64,000 nt of DNA, from the NCBI RefSeq assembly GCF_903772925.1, contig NZ_LR812090.1:1756333-1820332 (forward strand), written 5' to 3'. Within the stretch, counting starts at the first letter, position 1. Each line of letters starts with the position of its first letter. Below the pieces are notes generated by a model, which did not search any database, was not told where the DNA came from, and saw only the letters and a program-made list of their open reading frames with translations. This DNA is from Alteromonas macleodii. GTDB taxonomy: Bacteria; Pseudomonadota; Gammaproteobacteria; Enterobacterales; Alteromonadaceae. Made by a program: the position numbers and the translations under genes. Shown here one piece after another: positions 8,168-16,813 of the stretch.

Positions 8168-9454
8168 TTAATTCTGTTTGCTCGAGGCGCTTAACCCACC
8201 CACTGGCTGTCCAAGCATTTCACGTGTTACAAGTACCACACCTTTTTCTGATACACGGAAGCCTCGTGCTTTATCCTGTTCGTGATCGTAACCAATGGTC
8301 GTTCCTTCCGGTACAACGCAGCCGCGATCAATAATCACCTTTTTCAACTTACAATGGCGTTTAATTTCAACGTCTGGAAGGATGACGGCATCTTCAATAA
8401 GACCGTATGAATGCACCCTTACGTTAGAAAAACAAATAGAAGAACGAAGGGTAGAGCCAGAGATTATACAGCCACCGGATACAACAGAGTTAATAGCTTC
8501 ACCTCGTCTGTCGTGGTCTTCCCATACAAACTTGGCAGGTGGTAATTGTTCCTGATAAGTCCAAATAGGCCATTTTCTATCGTATAGATTAAGCTGAGGT
8601 ACAGGTGCAACCATCTCCATATTGGCTTCCCAGAACGAATCAATTGTACCTACATCACGCCAATAAGCGTTGTCACCGCCACTTTGCTCAAATGGGTAAG
8701 CATATACCGGGTGGTCAGCTATTATCGATGGAATAATGTCTTTACCAAAATCACGCTGAGAACCCATATTTTCAGAGTCTACTCGCAGTTGCTCAAACAA
8801 AAACTCGGTGTCGAATACATAGTTGCCCATAGAGGCTAGGCAGCGCGTGGGGTCGTTCGGAAGCGGGGTAGGGTTGGCAGGTTTTTCTTCAAAACCATTG
8901 ATACGGTAGTTTTCATCTACGGACATTACACCAAACGCACCTGCTGCTTCTTCTAGAGGCACTGACATACATGACACGGTCATTTTCGCACCAGACTCTT
9001 TGTGCTTAGCGAGCAAATCACCGTAGTCCATACGATAGATATGGTCACCTGATAGGATCATAACGTATTTGGGCAGCTCATCACGAATGATGTCGATATT
9101 TTGAAAAACAGCATCGGCGGTGCCTTCATACCAACTGTCGGAAAACCGTTGAGACGCGGGAAGAATTTCAACTGATTCGCCAAGTTCTTTCTTGAAGTGC
9201 CCCCATCCTCTGACCAAGTGGCGAATTAAGGAGTGAGACTTGTACTGTGTCACTACGCCAATTCTTCGAATGCCTGAGTTAACACAATTTGATAGGGGAA
9301 AGTCGATGATTCTAAATTTACCGCCGAAATAAAGCGCCGGTTTGGCTCGCCAAGTAGTGAGCTCGTGTAGTCTTGAACCTTTCCCCCCAGCTAAAATAAG
9401 CGCATATGTATCGCGGGTAAGGTTACTGATGTAACGAGAACTTTGATCTGCCAT
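8168..9454 (-). CDS. glgC: Glucose-1-phosphate adenylyltransferase
   Basis: GlgC makes ADP-glucose from glucose-1-phosphate and ATP, the committed step of glycogen synthesis. The 428-residue product has the nucleotidyltransferase signature [15 protein letters not shown] (about 17), [21 protein letters not shown], the [10 protein letters not shown] catalytic motif, [12 protein letters not shown], and the C-terminal left-handed beta-helix (about 300-400) involved in allosteric control and tetramer formation. Length is normal. glgA and glgB are not adjacent, which is unusual compared with enteric glycogen operons. Upstream is a 600-base region with a repeat cluster. Confidence 0.95.
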   Translation of the reverse strand: MADQSSRYISNLTRDTYALILAGGKGSRLHELTTWRAKPALYFGGKFRIIDFPLSNCVNSGIRRIGVVTQYKSHSLIRHLVRGWGHFKKELGESVEILPASQRFSDSWYEGTADAVFQNIDIIRDELPKYVMILSGDHIYRMDYGDLLAKHKESGAKMTVSCMSVPLEEAAGAFGVMSVDENYRINGFEEKPANPTPLPNDPTRCLASMGNYVFDTEFLFEQLRVDSENMGSQRDFGKDIIPSIIADHPVYAYPFEQSGGDNAYWRDVGTIDSFWEANMEMVAPVPQLNLYDRKWPIWTYQEQLPPAKFVWEDHDRRGEAINSVVSGGCIISGSTLRSSICFSNVRVHSYGLIEDAVILPDVEIKRHCKLKKVIIDRGCVVPEGTTIGYDHEQDKARGFRVSEKGVVLVTREMLGQPVGGLSASSKQN

Positions 9455-9683
9455 TTCCTAAAAACTCCTGTAAAAAAGCGACAACTGTGTATCGATAGAA
9501 ATATAAAAAGAAAACGAGGTGTTGCGATTGATTGCGCTATGCATGAAAGGCCCGACAGAACAGGCTTTACTGATAACCTAAACCCATATTACACAAGATA
9601 ATTTATAATAACAGCGTGATTTTCTTGCTTTGTGATGAAATGGTTAAATTTTTAAATATTTTGTTGCTTGACGATGGTTCTAA

Positions 9684-9984
9684 GCAAGACACCCACCGTA
9701 ACATCAAACTTATACTATAAGTATCTAAACAAGACACCCATCGTAACATCGACCTTCTTTCCTAAGGGATAAGAAAGAAGGGTTTAGCAAGACACCCATC
9801 GTAAGATTCATACTCATAAAGCATAGTTGAGGTATCCACTATCACAAGGTGAAAGACGGGGTAGGAGAGTGTTAGAAGGAGCTAGAAAGACACCCATCTA
9901 AAATTACGAACACATAAAAGGTACCTGTACGCCGAAGCGCCTTTAACTCCGTTAAAAATAGCTGGTTGGGTGTCTATATAACGG
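9684..9984. repeat. Cluster of five GGGTGTC-family repeats
   Basis: Four copies read GACACCC on the plus strand (cores 9688, 9733, 9791, 9889) with AAGACACCCAYCGTAA-like flanks, and one is inverted (core 9968). The 9889 and 9968 copies form an inverted pair about 80 bases apart. This subfamily has AYCGTAA or ATCTAAA on one side instead of AYGCTAA. The cluster fills the gap between glgC and the SRPBCC gene; nothing else is recognised from 9455 to 10073 apart from AT-rich DNA that must hold the glgC promoter. Confidence 0.85.
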
Positions 9985-10073
9985 CAATTTCGGAAAAGCG
10001 TTACATACGACTTAAAGTGACAATTGTTAATTAGATGTTATATTTGAATAACTGTTTTTTTGTGGAGTCTCAG

Positions 10074-10607
10074 ATGGGAGCATTAAAGAAAGTTTTAGTG
10101 GTAGTTGGTGTTGTAATTCTATTGTTTGTAATTACAAGCTTTTTTATTCCAAATGAGTACAGTGTGGAAAGGAAAGTTAGCATAGACGCCGAACCTTCTG
10201 AGATATATCCGTATGTCGTTGATCTAAAAGAATGGCAGAAGTGGGGAGTGTGGTTTAAACGCGATCCAAACATGAAGCTTGATTATTCTGGTCCAGATAG
10301 GGCTATTGGGATGCGTTCGGAATGGATAAGTGAAACGGAAGGGAATGGCGAGATGGAAATCACGCAATTAGAACACAACAAACGAGTTCTCTATCGTTTA
10401 TATTTTCCTGATTTCGACATGGGCTCATCGGGTGTGGTCGAAATAAAATCTACAGTCGACGGTTCTATAGTAACCTGGAGGGATGAAGGTTCTGTCGACA
10501 ATAATCCAGTAAACAAATACTTCGCGTTGATGATGGATAGTATGATTGGCCCAGATTTCGAAATGGGCCTTGAAAACCTTAAGGTGCTGGTCGAAAACAA
10601 CAGTTGA
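10074..10607 (+). CDS. SRPBCC (START-like) family membrane-anchored protein
   Basis: The 177-residue protein begins with one hydrophobic helix (about residues 5-24) followed by a ligand-binding SRPBCC fold: EYSVERKVSIDAEPSEIYPYVVDLKEWQKWGVW is the typical first strand and helices of polyketide-cyclase/START-like proteins. The rest is alternating strands with a final amphipathic helix. The chosen ATG at 10074 has GGAG seven bases upstream; an upstream in-frame ATG at 10035 has no such site. Ligand and role are unknown. The MFS gene downstream begins after about 65 bases. Confidence 0.7.
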   Translation: MGALKKVLVVVGVVILLFVITSFFIPNEYSVERKVSIDAEPSEIYPYVVDLKEWQKWGVWFKRDPNMKLDYSGPDRAIGMRSEWISETEGNGEMEITQLEHNKRVLYRLYFPDFDMGSSGVVEIKSTVDGSIVTWRDEGSVDNNPVNKYFALMMDSMIGPDFEMGLENLKVLVENNS

Positions 10608-10640
10608 TATGCCCGACGTTTTGATCTGAAAATATAAAAG

Positions 10641-10669
10641 TGCCGTAAACATCAGATTGGTTTACGGTA
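10641..10669 (+). promoter_or_regulatory. Hairpin at the translation start of the MFS gene
   Basis: CCGTAAAC (10643-10650) pairs perfectly with GTTTACGG (10660-10667), extendable to 10 pairs, with a 9-base loop. It ends two bases before the GTG at 10671 and 14 before the ATG at 10683. There is no T tract, so control of translation initiation or RNA stability is more likely than termination. Confidence 0.45.
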
Positions 10670-10670
10670 C

Positions 10671-11837
10671 GTGGCATCGTCCATGAAAGAAAAAAATCTC
10701 CTTATTGCCGGCCTTTCACTTAATAAGTTAGCCGACCTATTAATATCAGCTAAGACCACCTTGACGGCGGTACTTCTAAGCGTTGGTGCCCCACTTTGGA
10801 TGGTGGGGTGGTTAGTTCCTATCAGAGAATCAGGGGCGCTTCTTCCCCAAGTTTTTATCAGCGTCTATCTTCGAAAACACACGCAACGGCATATAGTTTG
10901 GCGCATTGGTATGGCAATACAGGCATTTGCTGTAGTCGGTATGCTATTTTCGGTCATATTCTTTTCTAGCTTCACAGCAGGCGCTTTGCTCCTAGCCTCT
11001 CTTATATTTCTAAGTTTAGGTCGTTCGGCGTGCTCGTTAACTGTGAAAGATATGGAAGCAGATGTCGCTGAAAAAGGAAAACGCGGCAATCTGATAGGGT
11101 CGGCCTCTACTATTTCTGGGGTGGTTACGCTCGTAATTTCAATACCTTTGGTTATTTTAAATGACAACCTTTCTTCAAACGTACTTCTGCTAGTTTTAGG
11201 TGGAAGTTTACTCTCCTTTGTTTTGACCTTGGTATGTGTGTGGCCCATCAAGACAAGTGTGGACACCGGTAGCGACAAAGAGAAAACGTTTAGTATCAAC
11301 TTTGATTCTACTGTTTATAAATTTATTCTGGTAAGGGGGCTTTTCGTGCATTCGGCGCTCGTTGCTCCCTATTTCATGATTGAAAAAAATGGTGACGCGC
11401 AAGAGTTGCTACCAATTTATATAGGTGCTGAGGCTGCGGCTGCGCTTTTATCTTCGATTATTTGGGGGAGGCTTGCTGATAAAAGTGCAAAATTAACGCT
11501 ACGGTTATCTGGTTTGCTAGCACTGTGTTCATGTGGAGGGCTTCTTTACTTGCAGTCCTCCTCTGTTGTCACATCGGCATTTCTATTCTTTTTGCTTTCA
11601 ATTGCTCATACAGGAGTAAGGACGGGGAGAAAAACATATAGTTTAGACGTTAAAGATGGGCATGAGCGAACTGAGTTAGTCGGTTTTTCTAATACCGCGA
11701 TAGGAGTAATTTTATTAGCATTTGGCGCTCTCTACGCTGCGCTAACCCCTGTTTTACCATTTTCAGTAGTTTATATTATGGCATTAGTACTTTTGGTGGC
11801 AGTTGTTATGACTGTAATTCTACCTTCTGAGAAGTAG
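10671..11837 (+). CDS. MFS-type membrane transporter
   Basis: The 388-residue protein has about 12 hydrophobic segments in two halves. VGAPLWMVGWLVPIRESGALLPQ in helix 2 and GSASTISGVVTLVIS in helices 5-6 fit a small, less-studied MFS branch. Glutamate and Arg in the second helix (PIRESG) are charged residues within the membrane and may be functional. The start is either GTG 10671 or ATG 10683; neither has a strong ribosome site, and a hairpin overlaps the region. Its 3' end overlaps the convergent transposase gene by 32 bases. Substrate unknown. Confidence 0.7.
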   Translation: MASSMKEKNLLIAGLSLNKLADLLISAKTTLTAVLLSVGAPLWMVGWLVPIRESGALLPQVFISVYLRKHTQRHIVWRIGMAIQAFAVVGMLFSVIFFSSFTAGALLLASLIFLSLGRSACSLTVKDMEADVAEKGKRGNLIGSASTISGVVTLVISIPLVILNDNLSSNVLLLVLGGSLLSFVLTLVCVWPIKTSVDTGSDKEKTFSINFDSTVYKFILVRGLFVHSALVAPYFMIEKNGDAQELLPIYIGAEAAAALLSSIIWGRLADKSAKLTLRLSGLLALCSCGGLLYLQSSSVVTSAFLFFLLSIAHTGVRTGRKTYSLDVKDGHERTELVGFSNTAIGVILLAFGALYAALTPVLPFSVVYIMALVLLVAVVMTVILPSEK

Positions 11838-12828
11838 ATTTAAGGTCGAAGCAGAGCGATGCTGCTTTCTGTTTGGCCATTCGCTTTCTATGAGTACGTT
11901 CTTTGAATTTCTGCATGGATGCTGTGTCTCCAGCAGCAAAAGAAAAAGTGCTCTCAAAATCATTGATGACTTTGAGCCAATGAGGTTTGCCGAGGCCGAT
12001 TAGCTTTATGTCGTCATCACTTTCGTGTGTTGCGGCTTCTTTATTATTATCAGTGAGTAACTTAATAGAGTCATCGAGAAGCTCACAATAGTTATTGAGG
12101 GTGAAATTTAAGCAGCGGTGGTTCTTACTTATCCTTTGACTTTTAAAAGGCATTAGCCCTTTAATCGGTTTGTTATTCAATGCGTTTGAAGCTAGCCTGG
12201 TATGTATACTAGTGTGATACGAGTTCTGTATGTTTGTTGCAGCCTTTGCACGAATTGGGTTTAAATCGACATAAGCCATACAGGAAAGTAGAGCCTTTTC
12301 AGTCAATAAAGCCTGTGAACGAAAACGCCCCTCCCAAAATCTGCCGGTACAGTTATCCTCTTCGTTGGCTTTTCTTGCAATAAACTCATTTAAGTTCCTC
12401 ATAAACCAACTGATATCAAAGAGACGTTTTCTATAAACTTCAGCTGTAGCTTTAACTGCATCTAATTCACTATCTCTAAGTAATTCGCCCTTCATATATT
12501 TTTGAGTGAGGAGGGTGCCTTTGTGCATTTTATGCCACTGCTGTAAGACAGTTTCTGTCGGCCACGAAAGCGCAGCGCTTTTATTTACGCATAGAACAAC
12601 ATGAACGTGGTTGCTCATTACTGCATAAGCACAAATGTCTATAGAGAAAACTTTACTTAAAAATAGAAGCCTTTTCTCTACCCATGATTTTCTATGTTCA
12701 TAACTAACGTTATTGTTTCGATCGTATCCACACAGATAACTGCGCCTTACACAGCGAGATATGCAGTGATAGTAAGGAGTGTCTTGAAGGCTAATGAGAG
12801 ATTTTCTGCTTTGCGCCACTTTTTTCAT
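11806..12828 (-). CDS. REP-associated tyrosine transposase-like protein (RAYT, Y1/HUH)
   Basis: The 340-residue protein is a Y1_Tnp HUH nuclease of the REP-associated type: TPYYHCISRCVRRSYLCG near the start, AYAVMSNHVHVVL with the HUH pair (about 67-79), a helical region with NLNEFIARKANEEDNCTGRFWEGRFRSQAL (about 148-170) and AYVDLNPIRA. It is longer than IS200 transposases (about 150) because of a C-terminal extension. RAYTs are single-copy, domesticated transposases that act on nearby REP palindromes. Here an inverted pair and other copies of the GACACCC repeat lie within 80-240 bases upstream, the usual REP position. No terminal ends of an IS are seen. The gene end overlaps the MFS gene by 32 bases, so insertion was either old or precise. 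Confidence 0.8.
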   Translation of the reverse strand: MKKVAQSRKSLISLQDTPYYHCISRCVRRSYLCGYDRNNNVSYEHRKSWVEKRLLFLSKVFSIDICAYAVMSNHVHVVLCVNKSAALSWPTETVLQQWHKMHKGTLLTQKYMKGELLRDSELDAVKATAEVYRKRLFDISWFMRNLNEFIARKANEEDNCTGRFWEGRFRSQALLTEKALLSCMAYVDLNPIRAKAATNIQNSYHTSIHTRLASNALNNKPIKGLMPFKSQRISKNHRCLNFTLNNYCELLDDSIKLLTDNNKEAATHESDDDIKLIGLGKPHWLKVINDFESTFSFAAGDTASMQKFKERTHRKRMAKQKAASLCFDLKSTSQKVELQS

Positions 12829-12935
12829 CCAGCAAGGTTATATTACTTGAGCAGACCTTACCATCGGAGGCGCTGTTCTGTGACCTGAACAAAAGAGTGG
12901 TTTTTATCGTCACACGTCGATAACGGGGGATAGCT

Positions 12936-13070
12936 TACAAAGACACCCATCCTAAAGAGGCTGCAGCTACTAGAGACATCCATTCTTCAGAGCTTGGTAT
13001 AGAGCGAAAGCTTGTAGAGACACCCATCTTAAAAATATTCTTAATATTTAGGGTGGGTGTCTTCATAAAA
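12936..13070. repeat. GGGTGTC-repeat cluster with an inverted pair next to the transposase
   Basis: A GACACCC core at 12942, a degenerate GACATCC at 12974, and an inverted pair (GACACCC 13019, GGGTGTC 13055). The pair extends into a long imperfect palindrome: 13017-13039 pairs with 13043-13065 through AGACACCCA and TTAAATATT-like arms with a very short loop. This is the layout of a bacterial interspersed mosaic element. It lies between the transposase start and the end of the HMG-CoA lyase gene and could also end liu-operon transcripts. Confidence 0.85.
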
Positions 13071-13104
13071 CGGATACATGAAATCATGGACCCGTAACCA
13101 AAAG

Positions 13105-14004
13105 CTATCTACCCAAAAGCGCGTTGGCTGATTTCGATACAGGCGAGCGACCCAATACGTCAGAAATATACGATGAGGCTACAAGCAGCTTATTCATGTT
13201 CACTCCTGTGGAAATGTCCATGCCATTCAACATATACAGGACATCTTCAGTCGCTACGTTACCGCTGGCCCCTTTGGCATAAGGGCAACCTCCTAGTCCT
13301 GCAACAGCCGAATCTATGGTAGAAACACCATATCCTAGAGCCGTATATAAATTAACTAATGCCTGCCCATAAGTATCATGAAAGTGAGCTGCAATTTTGC
13401 TGACATCGATCTCTTTTAGTACATCATCAAGCATTACACTAGTCGCTTTTGGAGTGCCCACCCCAATAGTATCGCCTAGTGAAACCTCGTAACATCCCAT
13501 ATCAATCAGCTCCTTACTGACCTGTGTTACAGCTTTAGGTAAGATATCACCCTCATAGGGACAGCCCATTACGCACGAGACATAACCTCTGACTTTTATA
13601 TTATTGTGATTGGCTAGTTCAAACAGCGCTTCGAAACGCTTTAAGCTTTCGCTTATTGAGCAGTTGATATTCTTTTGTGAAAAAGACTCAGATGCTGCAC
13701 CAAATACTGCAACCTCTTTCACTCCCGATTCTATAGCCGCTTCTAGCCCCTTAAGGTTGGGGGTCAACGCAGAATAACGAATATTCGCCTTCGAATTTAG
13801 CGCTTTAATAACCTCACCTGAATTCGCCATTTGAGGCACCCATTTGGGCGAAACAAAGCTACCCGCCTCAATGCGGTTTAGGCCAGTTTCTGATAGAAGC
13901 TTTATAAGCTCTACCTTTTGCTCAACCCTTAAAGTCTGCTTTTCATTTTGAAGGCCGTCTCGAGGGCCGACTTCGACAATGCTTACTTCTTTAGGAAACG
14001 TCAT
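13105..14004 (-). CDS. liuE: Hydroxymethylglutaryl-CoA lyase
   Basis: This enzyme splits HMG-CoA into acetyl-CoA and acetoacetate, the last step of leucine breakdown. The 299-residue product shows VEVGPRDGLQNE at the start, LTPNLKGLEAAIESG, MGCPYEGD, SLGDTIGVGTP and the catalytic-loop GGCPYAKGASGNVATED with the active-site Cys. The ATG at 14004 (MTFPKEV) is chosen because it directly follows the liuD stop and gives the family length; an upstream frame adds 19 unrelated residues. Last gene of the minus-strand liu cluster (mvaB in other nomenclature). Confidence 0.93.
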   Translation of the reverse strand: MTFPKEVSIVEVGPRDGLQNEKQTLRVEQKVELIKLLSETGLNRIEAGSFVSPKWVPQMANSGEVIKALNSKANIRYSALTPNLKGLEAAIESGVKEVAVFGAASESFSQKNINCSISESLKRFEALFELANHNNIKVRGYVSCVMGCPYEGDILPKAVTQVSKELIDMGCYEVSLGDTIGVGTPKATSVMLDDVLKEIDVSKIAAHFHDTYGQALVNLYTALGYGVSTIDSAVAGLGGCPYAKGASGNVATEDVLYMLNGMDISTGVNMNKLLVASSYISDVLGRSPVSKSANALLGR

Positions 14005-14005
14005 A

Positions 14006-16012
14006 TTAAACCTCGGCAGCTTCTTTGGTCGAAAATGCCAATAGCGTGGCCCCGCCATCAACTAGTTCACCAGGTTTGAAGAAGAACTCTTCTACTGAGC
14101 CGTCGTGTGGGGCAATGATACTATGCTCCATCTTCATCGCTTCCATGACTAAAATTGGATCACCTTTCTTAACCTGCTGATCTTTTTCAACTAAATGCGC
14201 AACTATTGTTCCATTCATAGGAGCACTTAAATTGGCATCATCACCATCACTGTTATGATCACCTAACGAGGGTGAAACTACACTAAATTTAGCATGGGTG
14301 TCTTTGTTAAAAAGAGTAAACACGCCATCATTTTCTGAAAACGAAAACGTCGATTTGTATCCATTGATTGTCGCTTTCAGCGTGCTTTCTATGATTTTTC
14401 CTTTTACTTCGAAGCTTTCGTTAGCTACCGTTAGCTCCCAAACAGGCTGACTCCCGTGTAGTAGATGTTTCACATCAACGCGGACCTCTTCTTGGCCGCA
14501 AATCAACGTTAGGGTTTCTTGGTGATTTCCATTAGGCCGCCACGCACCTGCAGTGGACCATACTTCAGGTGTGCGATTACTCAAGGTAATTTTTCTATTT
14601 AATAGGGAAAGTAACGCCATCGCTGGAATATTAGAATGGGTGTCTTCGCTAGCTATACGGTTAAACAACGAATCGTTATGCTTTTCAACAAATGTAGTTG
14701 TCAACTCAGCAGCACCGAATGCCGGGTGGGTAGCGACGCGCTTTAGGAAGTCAATATTTGTGCTTACACCGTCAATATAGTAATCGCCCAACGCACTAAT
14801 TAGGCGCTTAAGGGCTATCTCACGGTTCTCTCCCCAAACTACAAGCTTGGCAATCATAGGGTCATAGAAAACGCTTACCTCATCGCCTTCCACAACGCCA
14901 GTATCAACACGGACTACGTCATTTTCTTTTGGTGTGCGCAACAGGCACAGCGTGCCGGTGGAAGGTAGAAACTCGTTGTTCGGATCTTCAGCATAAATAC
15001 GTGCTTCGAATGCGTGTCCTGTTAGAGTAAGTTCCTTTTGTTGCTTAGGTAGGGGCTTACCTTCAGCAATAGTTAATTGCCAGTGAACCAAATCTTCCCG
15101 GGTAATCATTTCTGTAACAGGGTGTTCAACCTGCAAGCGCGTATTCATTTCCATAAAGTAAAATGAATCGTCTTCATCAAGTAAGAACTCTACAGTTCCT
15201 GCACCTACGTAATTAATTGCTTTCGCCGCCAGTATCGCCGCTTCGCCCATTTTTTCTCTCACTGACTGAGACATATTAGGCGCTGGCGCTTCTTCAATAA
15301 TTTTTTGGTGACGGCGTTGCACCGAACAATCACGCTCGAAAAGATATACACCGTTACCATGGGTGTCACAGAAGACTTGTATTTCAACATGACGAGGACG
15401 GGTTAGGTACTTTTCAACCAGCATATGGTCGTCACCAAAGCTGGCCATAGATTCACGTTTAGCGGCGTTTAAAGCCTGAGAAAACTCTTTCTCGCTCCAC
15501 ACTTGGCGCATGCCTTTACCGCCGCCACCAGCTGCGGCTTTTAAAAGCACTGGATAGCCCATCTCATCGGCAGCGCCTTTCAACACTGCTTCACTTTGTT
15601 CGTCGCCATGATAGCCTGGAACCAATGGAACGCCTGCTTTTTCCATGATGTGCTTCGCGGCAGATTTGGAACCCATCGCTTCTATTGCAGATGCGGGTGG
15701 ACCTACAAAGATAATATTGTTTTCTGCGCACAGATTTGCAAATTCAGCATTTTCAGAGAGAAAGCCGTAACCCGGGTGGATAGCATCTACACCCAGCTCT
15801 TTCGATTTCTCAATAATGAGTTCACCACGTAAGTAACTTTCTTTTGACGGAGATGGCCCTAGATAAACTGCTTCGTCAGCCATTTGTACATGAAGTGCAT
15901 TCTCATCCGCGTCTGAATAAACAGCTACGGTTTTTATACCTTGTGCGTTGGCTGTCTTTATAACGCGGCAGGCTATTTCGCCACGGTTTGCGATTAGTAA
16001 TTTATTTATCAT
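14006..16012 (-). CDS. liuD: Methylcrotonyl-CoA carboxylase biotin-containing alpha subunit
   Basis: LiuD carries biotin and carboxylates it with ATP and bicarbonate; LiuB then transfers CO2 to 3-methylcrotonyl-CoA. The 668-residue protein has the biotin carboxylase domain (INKLLIANRGEIACRVIKTA, KAAAGGGGKGMR, FLLDEDDSFYFMEMNTRLQVEHPVTE, to about 450), a variable linker, and the C-terminal biotinyl domain with VMEAMKMEHS near residue 630, where the Lys is biotinylated. The start at 16012 overlaps liuC by 11 bases. Two copies of the dispersed repeat are in frame in the poorly conserved linker: EDTHS (core 14638) and KDTHAK (core 14296). The DTHGN at core 15361 is a normal family motif. Confidence 0.93.
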   Translation of the reverse strand: MINKLLIANRGEIACRVIKTANAQGIKTVAVYSDADENALHVQMADEAVYLGPSPSKESYLRGELIIEKSKELGVDAIHPGYGFLSENAEFANLCAENNIIFVGPPASAIEAMGSKSAAKHIMEKAGVPLVPGYHGDEQSEAVLKGAADEMGYPVLLKAAAGGGGKGMRQVWSEKEFSQALNAAKRESMASFGDDHMLVEKYLTRPRHVEIQVFCDTHGNGVYLFERDCSVQRRHQKIIEEAPAPNMSQSVREKMGEAAILAAKAINYVGAGTVEFLLDEDDSFYFMEMNTRLQVEHPVTEMITREDLVHWQLTIAEGKPLPKQQKELTLTGHAFEARIYAEDPNNEFLPSTGTLCLLRTPKENDVVRVDTGVVEGDEVSVFYDPMIAKLVVWGENREIALKRLISALGDYYIDGVSTNIDFLKRVATHPAFGAAELTTTFVEKHNDSLFNRIASEDTHSNIPAMALLSLLNRKITLSNRTPEVWSTAGAWRPNGNHQETLTLICGQEEVRVDVKHLLHGSQPVWELTVANESFEVKGKIIESTLKATINGYKSTFSFSENDGVFTLFNKDTHAKFSVVSPSLGDHNSDGDDANLSAPMNGTIVAHLVEKDQQVKKGDPILVMEAMKMEHSIIAPHDGSVEEFFFKPGELVDGGATLLAFSTKEAAEV

Positions 16013-16802
16013 TTTGTACCTCCACCCATGACGCACTGCGCTTTTCTAAAAAGGCTGACAAACCTTCTTGACCTTCATCAGAAGTTCTAACTTGTGCAAT
16101 AAGCTTGCTCGTTTTTGTGAGAAGGGCATCGTTAATCTCTTGCGTAGACACCCATTGCACCAAGTCTTTTGCTTTCGCCACTGCTTGAGGGCCGTTTTTC
16201 AGTATGTTTGATACAATGTCATCTATAGTGCTATCTAGCTCATCTTCGGTAACTGATTCGCTTAATAAACCTAGTCGTCGTGCTCTACGCGCAGAAAACA
16301 CTTCAGCGGTCTGGAAGTATCGTCGGCACACTCGTGCGCCCATTGCTTCAACAACGTAGGGGCTGATAGTCGCTGGGATAAGGCCTATTTTAACTTCGCT
16401 TAAGCAAAACTTGCTAAGCTTGCTTCCAATAGCAATATCGCAACAGGCAATTAAACCAACTGCGCCTCCAAAAGCTGCACCTTGTACTCTCGCTATTGTG
16501 GGCTTTGGCATTTTATAAAGCGTCTGCAGCATGGTTGCTAATGCAAAAGCGTCACTTTCATTTTGCGCTTCGGTATAACTGGCCATTTTTTTCATCCAGT
16601 TAAGATCGGCGCCTGCGCTAAAACTTTTACCTTCCGCTCTTAAAATAAGCGCACGCACGTTTTCGTCTTCGCCCGCTTTTTTAAACAAACGAGTCAGCTC
16701 GATTATCATTTCATCGTTGAAAGCATTGTGTTTTTCAGCTCTGTTTAAAGTAACAGTGGCAATATTTCTATCATCTACGCTGTAAATAACTGATTGTTCC
16801 AT
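16002..16802 (-). CDS. liuC: Methylglutaconyl-CoA hydratase (enoyl-CoA hydratase family)
   Basis: Crotonase-fold enzyme that hydrates 3-methylglutaconyl-CoA to HMG-CoA in leucine catabolism. The 266-residue sequence has VTLNRAEKHNAFNDEM, the oxyanion segment SFSAGADLNWMKKM, and GAAFGGAVGLIACCDIAI, LSEVKIGLIPATISPYV with the catalytic Glu. Assigned to this step by its position between liuB (11-base gap) and liuD (overlap). One exact repeat core (16147) reads WVST in a C-terminal helix; its flanks fit poorly and it may be chance. Confidence 0.9.
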   Translation of the reverse strand: MEQSVIYSVDDRNIATVTLNRAEKHNAFNDEMIIELTRLFKKAGEDENVRALILRAEGKSFSAGADLNWMKKMASYTEAQNESDAFALATMLQTLYKMPKPTIARVQGAAFGGAVGLIACCDIAIGSKLSKFCLSEVKIGLIPATISPYVVEAMGARVCRRYFQTAEVFSARRARRLGLLSESVTEDELDSTIDDIVSNILKNGPQAVAKAKDLVQWVSTQEINDALLTKTSKLIAQVRTSDEGQEGLSAFLEKRSASWVEVQNDK

Positions 16803-16813
16803 AACCCGAACTC

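Noticed and set aside
9684..13070. CRISPR array suggested by regular short repeats
   Set aside because: Spacing is irregular, units are about 20 bases and occur in both orientations and inside genes; no cas genes are present.
15355..15370. GGGTGTC in liuD reading CDTHGNGVYLFERDCS
   Set aside because: DTHGN is a standard biotin-carboxylase family motif, so this is not an inserted copy.
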